This document shows, piece after piece, positions 33,184 through 41,961 of a stretch of DNA of 64,000 bases. Position 1 is the stretch's first letter, and the number at the start of each line of letters is the position of its first letter. The notes under the pieces are model-generated. The model saw only the letters and a list, made by a program, of their open reading frames with translations. It was not told the DNA's origin and ran no database searches. A program made the translations under genes and the position numbers. Source of the DNA: Desulfoscipio gibsoniae DSM 7213 (GTDB lineage Bacteria; Bacillota; Desulfotomaculia; Desulfotomaculales; Desulfallaceae); contig NC_021184.1 of assembly GCF_000233715.2 (NCBI RefSeq), forward strand, positions 3,186,001 through 3,250,000, given 5' to 3'.

Positions 33184-33412
33184 TTTGATTTTCACGACTT
33201 GGCCGAAGACCCGCAGGGCAATATCTGGCTTATGAGCTCCGAGGGGTTGACGAATATAAATTCCGGGGGTAAGTTTTCCTATTTTGTAGACCGGGAAATC
33301 CTCGGGGAGCAGCTCAACCAGGCCGGTGGAAATTACCGGGCCACACCAATCTTTGAAGAATTGGAAATTGATGACAGGGAAACCTGTGGGTTTACTCCAA
33401 CACCCTGGGAGA
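33184..33412 (+). pseudogene. Propeller-blade fragment duplicated from the 23979 gene
   Basis: DNA matches 25461-25680 closely: DLAEDPQGNIWLMSSEGLTN, FSYFVDREILGEQLNQAGGN, IFEELEIDD. It then shifts frame within the codons for GNLWVYSN. Neither start nor end of a gene is present. Confidence 0.75.
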
Positions 33413-33511
33413 CCATAGGGTGTAAAATGTTTTAATACATCATTAGCATAAAGCATTCTCTTCATGTGGATTACCCCCAGGTAAATATATTATAGTTATT
33501 ATTATAACTAT

Positions 33512-33662
33512 TTAACATCCTAATTGCACAGTTACAGATAGCGCGCCATTTAAAAAGCCCGCATTTCCTTAAGATAAAGGGTAAGCGGGCTTCATAATTT
33601 TAGATGAACAGTATGTTTATGATGTGCAGCAACTTATGAATAAGTTATAATAATGAGCATTA
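33512..33662. repeat. Dispersed repeat of about 150 bp with hairpin, copy B
   Basis: Same hairpin AAGCCCGC/GCGGGCTT and flanks as 26833-26990, again upstream of a lone plus-strand gene. Confidence 0.7.
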
Positions 33663-33767
33663 GATGTAATGCGTATCAATTATAATTCTAATTGTTATGC
33701 ATATATTTGATTTTCACAATTAATCTTATGTTTTGATGCAATTTTACAACAATAGGGAGGAAAAAAT

Positions 33768-34247
33768 ATGAACGTTTTTAAATCCAAGAGAACAGTTAAA
33801 AAATACATACAAAAGTTAAACGCATCGCCAAATAAACTGTTTCCACTACTTTGTCCAACGATGGAATATAAGTGGATTCAACCTTGGAAGTGTGAAATGA
33901 TTTTTTCTCAATCTGGTTATGCCGAAGATAATTGTGTATTTAGAACAGACTTTCCAAGGGATATAGAGCCTGAAACCTGGATTGTAAGTCAATACGAAAA
34001 AGATAAAACTATTCAATTTATACGTTTTAATAGCTCAATAATTATAAGACATAATATTATTTTGATTGACAATGGAAATGGCACAACAGATGCTATTGTT
34101 GAACAAATAATAACAGGGTTAAATGAAAAGGGAAATAAATATGTGGAAGGCTATACAGATGAAGCATACTTTGAGGAAATTTCAACTTTAGAAAAAATGT
34201 TGAACTATTACCTTGAAAAAGGTGAAATGCTTAAAATAATGGAGTGA
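33768..34247 (+). CDS. SRPBCC-fold protein
   Basis: ATG 33768 follows AGGGAGG. The 159-residue protein has the helix-grip start (VKKYIQKLNASPNKLFPLLC, PTMEYKWIQPWKCEMIFSQS) and late strands (NGTTDAIVEQIITGLNEKGN) of small Bet v1/SRPBCC proteins with a long C-terminal helix. These bind hydrophobic ligands; the ligand is unknown. Confidence 0.65.
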   Translation: MNVFKSKRTVKKYIQKLNASPNKLFPLLCPTMEYKWIQPWKCEMIFSQSGYAEDNCVFRTDFPRDIEPETWIVSQYEKDKTIQFIRFNSSIIIRHNIILIDNGNGTTDAIVEQIITGLNEKGNKYVEGYTDEAYFEEISTLEKMLNYYLEKGEMLKIME

Positions 34248-34676
34248 TTCGATATCTAGGTTTAAGATATGTTTCGGCAAAAAATAGAGCAAAATTGTCC
34301 CATCCTTACTGCACATAACAAAGATGATGTGCCATACGCATGTTCAGCTATTTATGCCCCCTATCCTGTCAGGCGACGTTACCGCCCCGGGCACCGCACC
34401 GGGCCGCGGCTGCGGCCCCACGCGCGCTACAGCGCGCCATTCCGCCAGGCTGCGAGAAGCTTATTGAGCGTATTATGAGGACTGTCCAAAATTTTAACTT
34501 TCAGTTTATTTTCTTCTATTATTGGTTAATTCACCAATTACAATAAACAAGCCTTCTCCCCACATAGCTAATAAGCCATCAAATATAGGTGCTGTTTGGC
34601 TTGTTAATTTTGACCAAATAATAAGATGACATTGTCCGATGATTAATAGCACTTGGTGGCAACCCGTTTAGGATTG
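34248..34676. other. Spacer with an unusual GC-rich island
   Basis: About 34360-34460 is far richer in GC than its surroundings and holds two perfect hairpins (next entry). No credible gene is visible. Confidence 0.5.
34401..34437. repeat. Tandem GC-rich hairpins
   Basis: GGGCCGC-GGCT-GCGGCCC (34401-34418) and GCGCGC-TACA-GCGCGC (34422-34437) are adjacent perfect stem-loops with 4-nt loops. This resembles a mobile palindromic unit or a structured RNA in an otherwise AT-rich spacer. Confidence 0.6.
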
Positions 34677-34683
34677 TGTATAT

Positions 34684-34720
34684 AAAAAAAAGAGACTCTT
34701 TTTTTATAACTGCAAGAGTC
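34684..34720 (-). terminator. Terminator of the DUF4179 gene (copy 2)
   Basis: GACTCTT and AAGAGTC pair; on the minus strand a T-run follows. Same as 12965-13001. Confidence 0.65.
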
Positions 34721-34747
34721 CCTATCTCTTTCGGCTGTGCTATCTAT

Positions 34748-35920
34748 TTAATAGATCTTAACACGCATATTTACAGGGGTCATTTCCTCAATTTTAAGAT
34801 CCCGGATACCAATGCTTTCAATAACTAAATACAGCTCCTTTGGCTTGGTAAAGTATGCGCTTTCGAACTGCGGTCGGACGTTGCCGCTGTCGGTCAGAAT
34901 CTCATCGTCGATATGCTTATAGATCCGTCCGGTCTCGTCCTCAAGATGCATCTTATAGAGGAAACCTGGATACGGAGTGCTCTTTTTATCAACAACATCG
35001 ATTTTAAGGCTGGTCACTGTGGGATAGACCTTAACATAATTCAGCTTTAAAACAAGGTCATAACCGCCCTTTTTAATAACAAAATCCTTTCCTTCATATA
35101 TCAAAGGTTTTGCATTTGCCAAGCCCGGTGTGACGCTGAATGTGACCTTCCATTCGCCGGCAAGGATTTTTGTGCTTTCATGGCCGGAGCTATGGGTGGC
35201 ATCCCGGAACCCGTTGATGTCCATAGTAATGGTTGAAGGAGACCCTCCGGTTTGGCCCTGATTAACAATCTCCATCCAGCCGGCGAGTTTTCCGCTCTGG
35301 CCTGTTGGGCCTTCTTGACTCTCTCCGGGTCCGGTGATCCATCTGGATATCCAATTGTTTTTTTGTGGGTCATCAAAATCCACTTTGCCGTCTTTAATAC
35401 GAACTATAGTTTTTCCTTGATCATCGCTCAAGGTCATATTGTTAAACCACAGACTTTTTATATCCTTATATTTTTCCTGGTCCAATTCTACAGAGAAGGA
35501 AATCAGCATGCGCTTTTGATCCGGTACAATATTATCGATGGTGAAACTAATGCCGTTGCTAACCGCTGTTTTATTGATATTGGCACCATATCCGCTCCGG
35601 ATCGCCTCTTCGACACCTTTATCCCTTTCCCTGATGGCGTTCATACCTTTATCAAATTGAATCAATTCCACTAAATTTGATATCAAGGGAATTTTGCCGA
35701 CCGTTTGTGCAAAAGTGGGAAACAAGTTAACAGAAAAAACAAAGGCAAATACTATTGCAAAAGTAACAGCCCATCTGGTCAACTTCTTATTTTTGCTCCT
35801 CTCAGGTCTGCATATTTGATTAAGGGCCGTTATGGTTTTTTCCTTAAGGCAAGTAGAGGGTTCTTCGTGCATAAAGGATTTATGAAGCACTTCTCTGATT
35901 TTATCTTCCAACCTGGTCAC
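34748..35920 (-). CDS. DUF4179 membrane anti-sigma factor, copy 2
   Basis: The 390-residue protein is a close paralogue of 13028-14206, with the same start overlap with its sigma gene, membrane segment (WAVTFAIVFAFVFSVNLF) and external domain. Differences cluster in the external half (for example DDPQKNNWISRWITGPGES) and at the C-terminus (IGIRDLKIEEMTPVNM), the part likely to meet the signal. Confidence 0.8.
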   Translation of the reverse strand: MTRLEDKIREVLHKSFMHEEPSTCLKEKTITALNQICRPERSKNKKLTRWAVTFAIVFAFVFSVNLFPTFAQTVGKIPLISNLVELIQFDKGMNAIRERDKGVEEAIRSGYGANINKTAVSNGISFTIDNIVPDQKRMLISFSVELDQEKYKDIKSLWFNNMTLSDDQGKTIVRIKDGKVDFDDPQKNNWISRWITGPGESQEGPTGQSGKLAGWMEIVNQGQTGGSPSTITMDINGFRDATHSSGHESTKILAGEWKVTFSVTPGLANAKPLIYEGKDFVIKKGGYDLVLKLNYVKVYPTVTSLKIDVVDKKSTPYPGFLYKMHLEDETGRIYKHIDDEILTDSGNVRPQFESAYFTKPKELYLVIESIGIRDLKIEEMTPVNMRVKIY

Positions 35921-36474
35921 AGTTTCAACACCTCCCCAATCGATGAGTGCATTTTGATTTTTTGCCTCATCTTGTTTAAACCTGTATTAATCCTTGATTT
36001 TACCGTGCCAACGGGAATTTCAAGAATTGCTGCCACCTCATCTTGGGCAAAACCGTTAAAGTATCTTAAAACGATCACTTCCCGCACCTTATAGGGCAGT
36101 TCGTTGATAATGGCCCGTAGAATCTTTTTCTGTTCATCTTCCTCAAGCACCGCAAAAGGGTCATACGCATCCCTGGCATTTAATGAGCCTTTTCTGAATG
36201 ATTGAAAAAGGCTGGTCCATTTATGACTTCTGATCATATTCCTTGAGACATTGACCACGATTCTATATAACCATGCTTCAAATGAGTAGCATGGATTAAA
36301 TAGATTGATCTTGGTAACCGCCCGGATAAATGCTTCCTGGGTGATATCTTCCGCTAACGTACGGTTCCCGGCAAAAATCAAGGCTGTTTGATATATCTGG
36401 CGATGGTATTTTTCAAATAATAATCCCCATGCTTCCTTGTCTTTCTCTTTACAGCGCTGTAAAAGTTCATCCAA
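35917..36474 (-). CDS. ECF RNA polymerase sigma factor, copy 2
   Basis: Close paralogue of 14203-14760 with the same TTG start preference (AGGAGG 8 nt away). Region 4 is changed at a few positions (GFAQDEVAAILEIPVGTVKS against GFSQEEVAAILGIPVGTVKS). Leader sequences of the two copies are almost the same, so they probably share an autoregulated promoter and may cross-regulate. Confidence 0.83.
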   Translation of the reverse strand: MDELLQRCKEKDKEAWGLLFEKYHRQIYQTALIFAGNRTLAEDITQEAFIRAVTKINLFNPCYSFEAWLYRIVVNVSRNMIRSHKWTSLFQSFRKGSLNARDAYDPFAVLEEDEQKKILRAIINELPYKVREVIVLRYFNGFAQDEVAAILEIPVGTVKSRINTGLNKMRQKIKMHSSIGEVLKL

Positions 36475-36634
36475 TATGTTCACCTCCTACTCTATATACA
36501 CGGGTTCCCGGTGTTTCGTTCATTTTTTTCATACTCTTATATTCGTCTAATACCAAATTTCATGTTAAATCCTTTAACCTAAGTCGATATATCAATATAG
36601 ATCGGGAAGTACGGCCCAGCATATTTGCACAAAA

Positions 36635-36670
36635 AAACAGAGATACTTTATATGTTAAATATCTCTGTTT
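36635..36670 (-). terminator. Rho-independent terminator
   Basis: On the minus strand AAACAGAGATA and TATCTCTGTTT form an 11-bp stem followed by seven T, downstream of the 36739-38520 gene. Confidence 0.85.
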
Positions 36671-36738
36671 CTTACTCTTAACTACTATGCAAAAATATGG
36701 TGAGGGTACTAATTACTTAGTTGTTCCAAAACCAATCT

Positions 36739-38520
36739 CTATTCTACTGTATATATCCCTTCCATATAACGCATGGTATACACCACTCCCGAATCGGTTA
36801 AAAGAAAGGAGGATATAGTGTCATCAACCAAACATATACTTTGGCCATTGGCACCAATTTTGTATAACCCCAGGTCATACCCTTCGGCCTTATAGTAAAT
36901 CCCTGTTTTCCCTATAAGAAATTCGCTGACTGATTGATTACTCAACTTTATTTCCTGTCCACTTGATAGATTATATTTATACAGTTTTCCCAACCGGGCA
37001 CCGGTGCCGGTATCCTTACCCACGGTATAATAGATGTTTCCGTCAAAGAACTTGAGATCAAGAATGCTTTTATCTACCAGCGTCTTTTTGTTATTTCCCT
37101 CCAGGTCAACCGTAGCCAGATAGCCAGTGCTTGAATCAAGATAATATATTGCCTGATCAACCAGCCAAAATGTTTTTACCGGCGGGGTAAGTTTATTTTT
37201 GGTTTGGCCGTCCAGGCTAATTTTATATACGGAAGCTTTGTCCCCCGGATCGTTTTCCTTGTAGCCCAAAACGTAAACATAACCGTCTTTGATATAAAAG
37301 GAGTTGCTTGCGGTATAACTGGTTCCTCCTTGTTCGTGTACTGTCCGAGAGATACCATAGGTAAACTCTTTTTCCGCCAGAGTTTGTTTTTCCCCGGTTT
37401 CCATATTCATCCTAAAGAGGTTTTCTGTACAGTAAAGTATAGGATGAAAATCCGTGTAGTAAAGAAACTTTCCCTCTACATCAAAGCTGATGAATTCTTT
37501 GACACCGGTGATCTCTTTTAATACGCCATTTTCCAGTTTATATAAATCTTCAGATCCCATGGTGAGATCGCCGGAATGAAGTACGACATAGAATTCGTCA
37601 TTAATAAACTTCATATCAGCCAGCCATCCGTCCATCGGATTCCAACGTCCCAAAGAACACAGTTTTCTCGATTTATTGTCGGTAAAGCTGAATATATGCA
37701 GCTCGCTTTTGCCGTTGATTGTGGAAACATAATAGAGTTCATTGTTGATTAATTTATTGTCATTATTATTAAACCTGTTTTCCCCCGGCAGTTCGATTTT
37801 AACCTCCGGCCCGCTGCCGGTTTTTTTATACAGTTCCTCAATCATCTTCTGCCCGTTGTTAATATATTTAATTTTAGTGTAATAAACCGTATCCCCGTAT
37901 TTTGCTACCGGTGTTACTTTTTTTTCGTATGCCACTTCTTTTCTATAATCTGCCAATTTGGCCTTGATCTTATCCTTAATCGCTACACTTTGGGGACTTT
38001 GCAGGTCTATAGCATCATTACTTATCACAATCAGCCCGTCAAACCAGACAATTTTTTTATCCAGTGCTTCCGCTATGCCTCTTAAAGGCAGCATTACCCT
38101 GCCCTCAATCTTTTGCGGCGGGACGTCCAGGGTTTGCGGTTGGTTATTTATGTACATTGTTTTGCTATTTACCGTCAATTTCACCGTTTGTTTTAAACCC
38201 TGATTTACCAGGATTACATCGTCGGGTTTTTGGGGGTCCCATACAACTTCACAATGGCTGTTATCCATCCATGCAACCAAATACCCCATCATTCTAATGG
38301 GGACAAACACGCGGCCGTTTCTTTGATGTAGTGTATAGTCACCGAATACGTCTGTCTTTTGCCCGTTTAAAAATACCTTATCATGATAATTAAATGGGAT
38401 AACCACTGCATTATCAAAAACCTCATCCAGCGGTTTTTTCGCAGTTTCCTCCGCCCAAAGGGTGGATGTTCCCGCCATTAATAAGATAACTGTTAATATC
38501 AAAGTTCTAAAGAGCTTCAT
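36739..38520 (-). CDS. Secreted stalk-domain protein with DUF5050-like beta-propeller
   Basis: ATG 38520 starts a signal peptide (KLFRTLILTVILLMAGTSTLWA). Residues about 45-175 hold the stalk domain (GRVFVPIRMMGYLVAWMDNS, GRVMLPLRGIAEALDKKIVW). From about residue 200 a DUF5050/YWTD-like propeller follows with repeated YYxxxxx blades (DTVYYTKIKYINNG, NELYYVSTINGKSELHIFSF, QAIYYLDSSTGYLATVDLEG, GNIYYTVGKDTG). Full length 593 residues, no anchor seen. It has its own terminator. An extracellular scaffold or sensor is likely. Confidence 0.78.
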   Translation of the reverse strand: MKLFRTLILTVILLMAGTSTLWAEETAKKPLDEVFDNAVVIPFNYHDKVFLNGQKTDVFGDYTLHQRNGRVFVPIRMMGYLVAWMDNSHCEVVWDPQKPDDVILVNQGLKQTVKLTVNSKTMYINNQPQTLDVPPQKIEGRVMLPLRGIAEALDKKIVWFDGLIVISNDAIDLQSPQSVAIKDKIKAKLADYRKEVAYEKKVTPVAKYGDTVYYTKIKYINNGQKMIEELYKKTGSGPEVKIELPGENRFNNNDNKLINNELYYVSTINGKSELHIFSFTDNKSRKLCSLGRWNPMDGWLADMKFINDEFYVVLHSGDLTMGSEDLYKLENGVLKEITGVKEFISFDVEGKFLYYTDFHPILYCTENLFRMNMETGEKQTLAEKEFTYGISRTVHEQGGTSYTASNSFYIKDGYVYVLGYKENDPGDKASVYKISLDGQTKNKLTPPVKTFWLVDQAIYYLDSSTGYLATVDLEGNNKKTLVDKSILDLKFFDGNIYYTVGKDTGTGARLGKLYKYNLSSGQEIKLSNQSVSEFLIGKTGIYYKAEGYDLGLYKIGANGQSICLVDDTISSFLLTDSGVVYTMRYMEGIYTVE

Positions 38521-39055
38521 ATCGCAAAATCATCCTTTCCTGAATTTTCCGGGTTAGTATTTTATAATTGATAACAGCTCATTTATATTAAGACTCAATG
38601 ATTACCCAAAATGTTCCTGTTGATGCATAAAAAAAACAATTAAAGGGGTCTTATCATTAAACATTTTAGACTCTTTTTTATATGATTTCATATAAAAACA
38701 ACTATCCACAGGCTTTAAACGCATTTGAAAACGGATAGCCGGGACAGGTAGGTTTAATTTTACCATTAGGGCGTTCCAATAATGGTGTTCTATGGAACAA
38801 AAATTGAATCCTGATCGTCCGATTTTATAAAGTTGTATAAGATTCCCAATATAATTAGGACCTGTTTACCATGCAGCTGCAGGTAATGGTTTAAAAATGA
38901 ACGGATATGATGTATATAAATTCGTAACCGCTATTCCCGCTACAATGACTGCCGTCCGAAACGCCTTAAATTATTTCCTGGACAAAGCCTTCGCCTGATC
39001 TGATAATGAAAATATATAAATATGCGGAAGAATAATCAAAAAGGGGGAAATTAAA
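38521..39055. other. Spacer with a gene tail
   Basis: The first 330 bp show no coding frame. At 38858-38998 a short open stretch is present (next entry). The promoter of the 39056 gene is presumably near 39000. Confidence 0.4.
38858..38998 (+). pseudogene. C-terminal tail of an unrecognised protein
   Basis: The stretch reads LGPVYHAAAGNGLKMNGYDV, YKFVTAIPATMTAVRNALNY and FLDKAFA then TGA. It looks like coding sequence but begins right after a stop and has no ribosome site. Confidence 0.35.
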
Positions 39056-41047
39056 TTGAGAAGAATATTTATGAGATGTCTTACTCTTTTCTTTATTTTA
39101 ATAAGTGCCTTACCTGTTTTTGCAGCCGCGGAATCTATTAACAATGCTCAACAAGTAACAAAAACACCTACTTCAATTGAACGAGTAATCTATCAAGAGG
39201 TGGAAGCAAAACATAACCATAATTGGAGGGCTATACCTAATTATTGGGTTAAAGATGAACAGGACTTAATGCTTCCGTTTATAGCGGACAAAGAAAATAA
39301 AGACAACTTTATTGGTTTGTTCAATATCAAATCAGCAAGAATAGCAGAGATAAAAGAAGTTCCTATAGATTCTATCAAATCTTTTATTGATGTAGAAAAA
39401 TACCTGGAAAAATATAGCGATATTAAAGTATTTTATGTAGGTATTGATTATACCGTAAACAACGAAAGTATGTTTTATTACAACGGAGTTAATTACCGAT
39501 TAGCAGTCATAGTTCCGGAAAACGGTCAATGGAAACTAGCTGAAATGAGCGATGCCCCAGTTGCCAGCTTGGTTACTTCCAATATTAGTTTTGGATCATC
39601 AGCAGAAAAGATCTCCGAAAAAATACATCAGGCCCGTGATAAAGGCTTGTTCATTAATCCTTTAGGAAAAGTTATTAAGAATGTTGCTGCTATTACGGTG
39701 CAAATAAACGGTTCTGTGGTAAATGCACCGGCTGATATGGATGTAGTAGAAGGCCAGGCGATGGTCCCCCTGCGCTGGGCGGCTGAACAATTGGGAGCCA
39801 GTTCCGTACAATGGGACTCCTCAACCCGAACGATTATCATTAAGACCCGGCAGGATTTTTATAATATAGAAAAATTAGCTTCCTATGCCGGGGGTCTGCA
39901 ATCCAGCGCTGATGAAAAAGATAAGCAAATCTGGTCACTTCCCGAGAAGGTCAAAAACCTGCAGCTATCCTATGCTATCCCCAAACGGGCATGGGTTTTA
40001 AATCTAAATCGATATAAGGCGAAACAATTAGATCTCCCGCAGCTCCCGGACTCTATTTATATACGTATTACCAGTGACGATGGTCTCTACGAACACAGTT
40101 CGGCAACATATAGCGCCGAAAATCGTCAGGATCATTATTACCTGCCCATGGACTGGCTGGAATACCTATTCAATGCCCGGGTCAATTATAATGACGCTGC
40201 CAATGTATTGTCCATTCAAACCCCTGATCTGAACACAATTAAATCCGAAATTGCCCTCATAGAAAACGCCCTTATTTCAGCCAATGCTGATGAAGCTATA
40301 AAATTATGGGGCCGGGGCGAACAAATCCGCTGTGGAGCCCTGCAATACGCAGCCTTGTCACCCCAGCTGCGCCAGGAGGCGGATAAAAGTTATTATGTTC
40401 GCCGATCATACTGGGTTACCGGCGGTTCAAGCCCCTGGGTGGGGCCTATAACCATAACTAACCGAAATGAACTCAGCGATACCAAAATCGAGTACACCAT
40501 CTCTTTCCCGGAAATCACTTATGATCCGCCCAACACTATCGCAACAGAAAAAATGGTGGTGGAAAAACTTCTTTATAATGGCCGGGAAGGGTGGTTTATC
40601 ACCCAAATATTGCAATCCAGTGAGTATGGAATTATTGACGGCATTTATAAAAGTAATAGCTTGTACCTGACTGAAGCCAGAATTTCTCTACCTCTTCCAG
40701 CTAACTGGACAATAAAGCACAGCTATCCAAAAACAATAAAAGACGAGCAAGGTCGCTCAATAGGTTCCTTGGAGGAGCTGGGCGGTTACTTTCTTCCCAA
40801 TCATCGCAATGTTTTGAGCGATAAAAAGATGGCGGGCGGGTTGGGGGAAAGCCATTTGCTGGTGCTCCTTTACCAATCTCCAGCGGCCTCAGAAATACAA
40901 GAAAGCTGGCAGGAAGTCCATGCCATGATACCAATTAAAACGCAACACTGGCTCGACATTGGGATCAAGGTAAGCCCGGAAGATGATATAGTAGAATTAC
41001 AAAAAATATTAGAAAACGCTACAATGGGGGCAACACGACCCCAATGA
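39056..41047 (+). CDS. Large secreted stalk-domain protein
   Basis: TTG 39056 is 9 nt after AAGGGGG. Signal peptide to about residue 23 (LPVFAAA). An N-terminal region of about 180 residues is followed by stalk halves (GQAMVPLRWAAEQLGASSVQ, DHYYLPMDWLEYLFNARVNY) and a C-terminal region with a long unrecognised part. 663 residues. A 155-bp piece of its coding region (40050-40204) is copied at 59563-59717. Confidence 0.75.
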   Translation: MRRIFMRCLTLFFILISALPVFAAAESINNAQQVTKTPTSIERVIYQEVEAKHNHNWRAIPNYWVKDEQDLMLPFIADKENKDNFIGLFNIKSARIAEIKEVPIDSIKSFIDVEKYLEKYSDIKVFYVGIDYTVNNESMFYYNGVNYRLAVIVPENGQWKLAEMSDAPVASLVTSNISFGSSAEKISEKIHQARDKGLFINPLGKVIKNVAAITVQINGSVVNAPADMDVVEGQAMVPLRWAAEQLGASSVQWDSSTRTIIIKTRQDFYNIEKLASYAGGLQSSADEKDKQIWSLPEKVKNLQLSYAIPKRAWVLNLNRYKAKQLDLPQLPDSIYIRITSDDGLYEHSSATYSAENRQDHYYLPMDWLEYLFNARVNYNDAANVLSIQTPDLNTIKSEIALIENALISANADEAIKLWGRGEQIRCGALQYAALSPQLRQEADKSYYVRRSYWVTGGSSPWVGPITITNRNELSDTKIEYTISFPEITYDPPNTIATEKMVVEKLLYNGREGWFITQILQSSEYGIIDGIYKSNSLYLTEARISLPLPANWTIKHSYPKTIKDEQGRSIGSLEELGGYFLPNHRNVLSDKKMAGGLGESHLLVLLYQSPAASEIQESWQEVHAMIPIKTQHWLDIGIKVSPEDDIVELQKILENATMGATRPQ

Positions 41048-41060
41048 TTGTATCTGTGAG

Positions 41061-41139
41061 TTATTGAGAGCTTATAATAGCGCTATTTGAGTTTTCGGAA
41101 GCGCTTGCAATGCTGATATGGTATCAGATGAGGATTTAG
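41061..41139. repeat. Dispersed 80-bp repeat, copy 2
   Basis: Matches 30788-30867 with a few differences, one extra T within the stem region. Confidence 0.7.
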
Positions 41140-41192
41140 TGATTATCCGCATGGTTTCCCTGTTCCGCAATTCGCCCATTTCTAAATGAAAT

Positions 41193-41594
41193 TTAACTAA
41201 TTGTTAGTGATGAAGTATTATTCCCAAGCCAAATCGCCAGATCATCTTTTGACAATCTACCAGATGCCAAATCCATCATCATTTGGAAAGTTTCCTTTTC
41301 GCCTGCGGTAATCTCGCAGCCGTTTCTTTGCAGAAAAACATCCATAGCTACAAGCGCAATTCTTTTATTGCCATCTATAAATGGATGATTGTTGCATATG
41401 TGGTACCCGTATGCTGTTGCCATTTTCATTAAATTATCATGAAGGTATTTACCATCAAATGTTGTTTTGGGTTGCCATAAAGCAGAATCAAGCAGTTTTT
41501 CATCTCGAACTCCGTAAGAGCCGCCATAAATTTGAATGAGTTGTTCATGGAATAAAAGGATTAGCTTTTTAGACAAAAAAATTACACTTTTCAT
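41193..41594 (-). CDS. doc: Doc-type (Fic fold) toxin
   Basis: The 133-residue protein contains the Fic motif HPFIDGNKR (in CNNHPFIDGNKRIALVAMDV), the active-site loop of Doc toxins that phosphorylate EF-Tu. The N-terminus (HEQLIQIYGGSYGVRDEKLL) is also typical. It overlaps the upstream antitoxin by 4 nt. Confidence 0.9.
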   Translation of the reverse strand: MKSVIFLSKKLILLFHEQLIQIYGGSYGVRDEKLLDSALWQPKTTFDGKYLHDNLMKMATAYGYHICNNHPFIDGNKRIALVAMDVFLQRNGCEITAGEKETFQMMMDLASGRLSKDDLAIWLGNNTSSLTIS

Positions 41595-41815
41595 TTTGCT
41601 AATGATCTTAAAGTATTCTTAAATTTGCTATTTGTGTTTTCAAAGCTGGAGACCCATTTTTCAAACTCGGGGTCGTAAGGTGTGAGCGTGATGCCATCGC
41701 TGTTTTCAATAACATATAATTCTTTTCCCTCTTTAAGATTGTATTTCTCCATTAGATCCTTGGTGATGGTGAATCCGAAGCTATTGCCTATTTTTCTTAA
41801 CCTTACTGTTTTCAT
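41591..41815 (-). CDS. AbrB/MazE-type antitoxin
   Basis: ATG 41815 (MKTVRLRKIGNSFGFTITKD) is 6 nt after GAGGTG. The 74-residue protein is a SpoVT-AbrB domain (LKEGKELYVIENSDGITLTP) with a short tail that should cap the toxin. Classic Doc partners are Phd-fold proteins; an AbrB-type partner is a variant seen in many genomes. Confidence 0.85.
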   Translation of the reverse strand: MKTVRLRKIGNSFGFTITKDLMEKYNLKEGKELYVIENSDGITLTPYDPEFEKWVSSFENTNSKFKNTLRSLAK

Positions 41816-41961
41816 AAGCGTCACCTCAACAAAATTATAACATTTGTATTACATCCTATTCAAGGTTAAATTATCCGGGGTCCAGTATTATCCATTAAAA
41901 ATACATTCCAAACAATTCTATTTATAATAACCTTATGTACAGCAACCGAGGAATAGCCATA

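Larger units (their letters stand above)
34677..36543. repeat. 1.87-kb duplicated sigma/anti-sigma block, copy 2 (copy 1 at 12958-14826)
   Basis: Similarity starts at the terminator and ends in the shared leader at TTATATTCGT, after which the sequences diverge. Both copies face the same way. Confidence 0.8.

Noticed and set aside
34269-34546. Frames in the GC island
   Set aside because: They arise from the palindromic GC-rich repeat; no ribosome site or recognisable protein.
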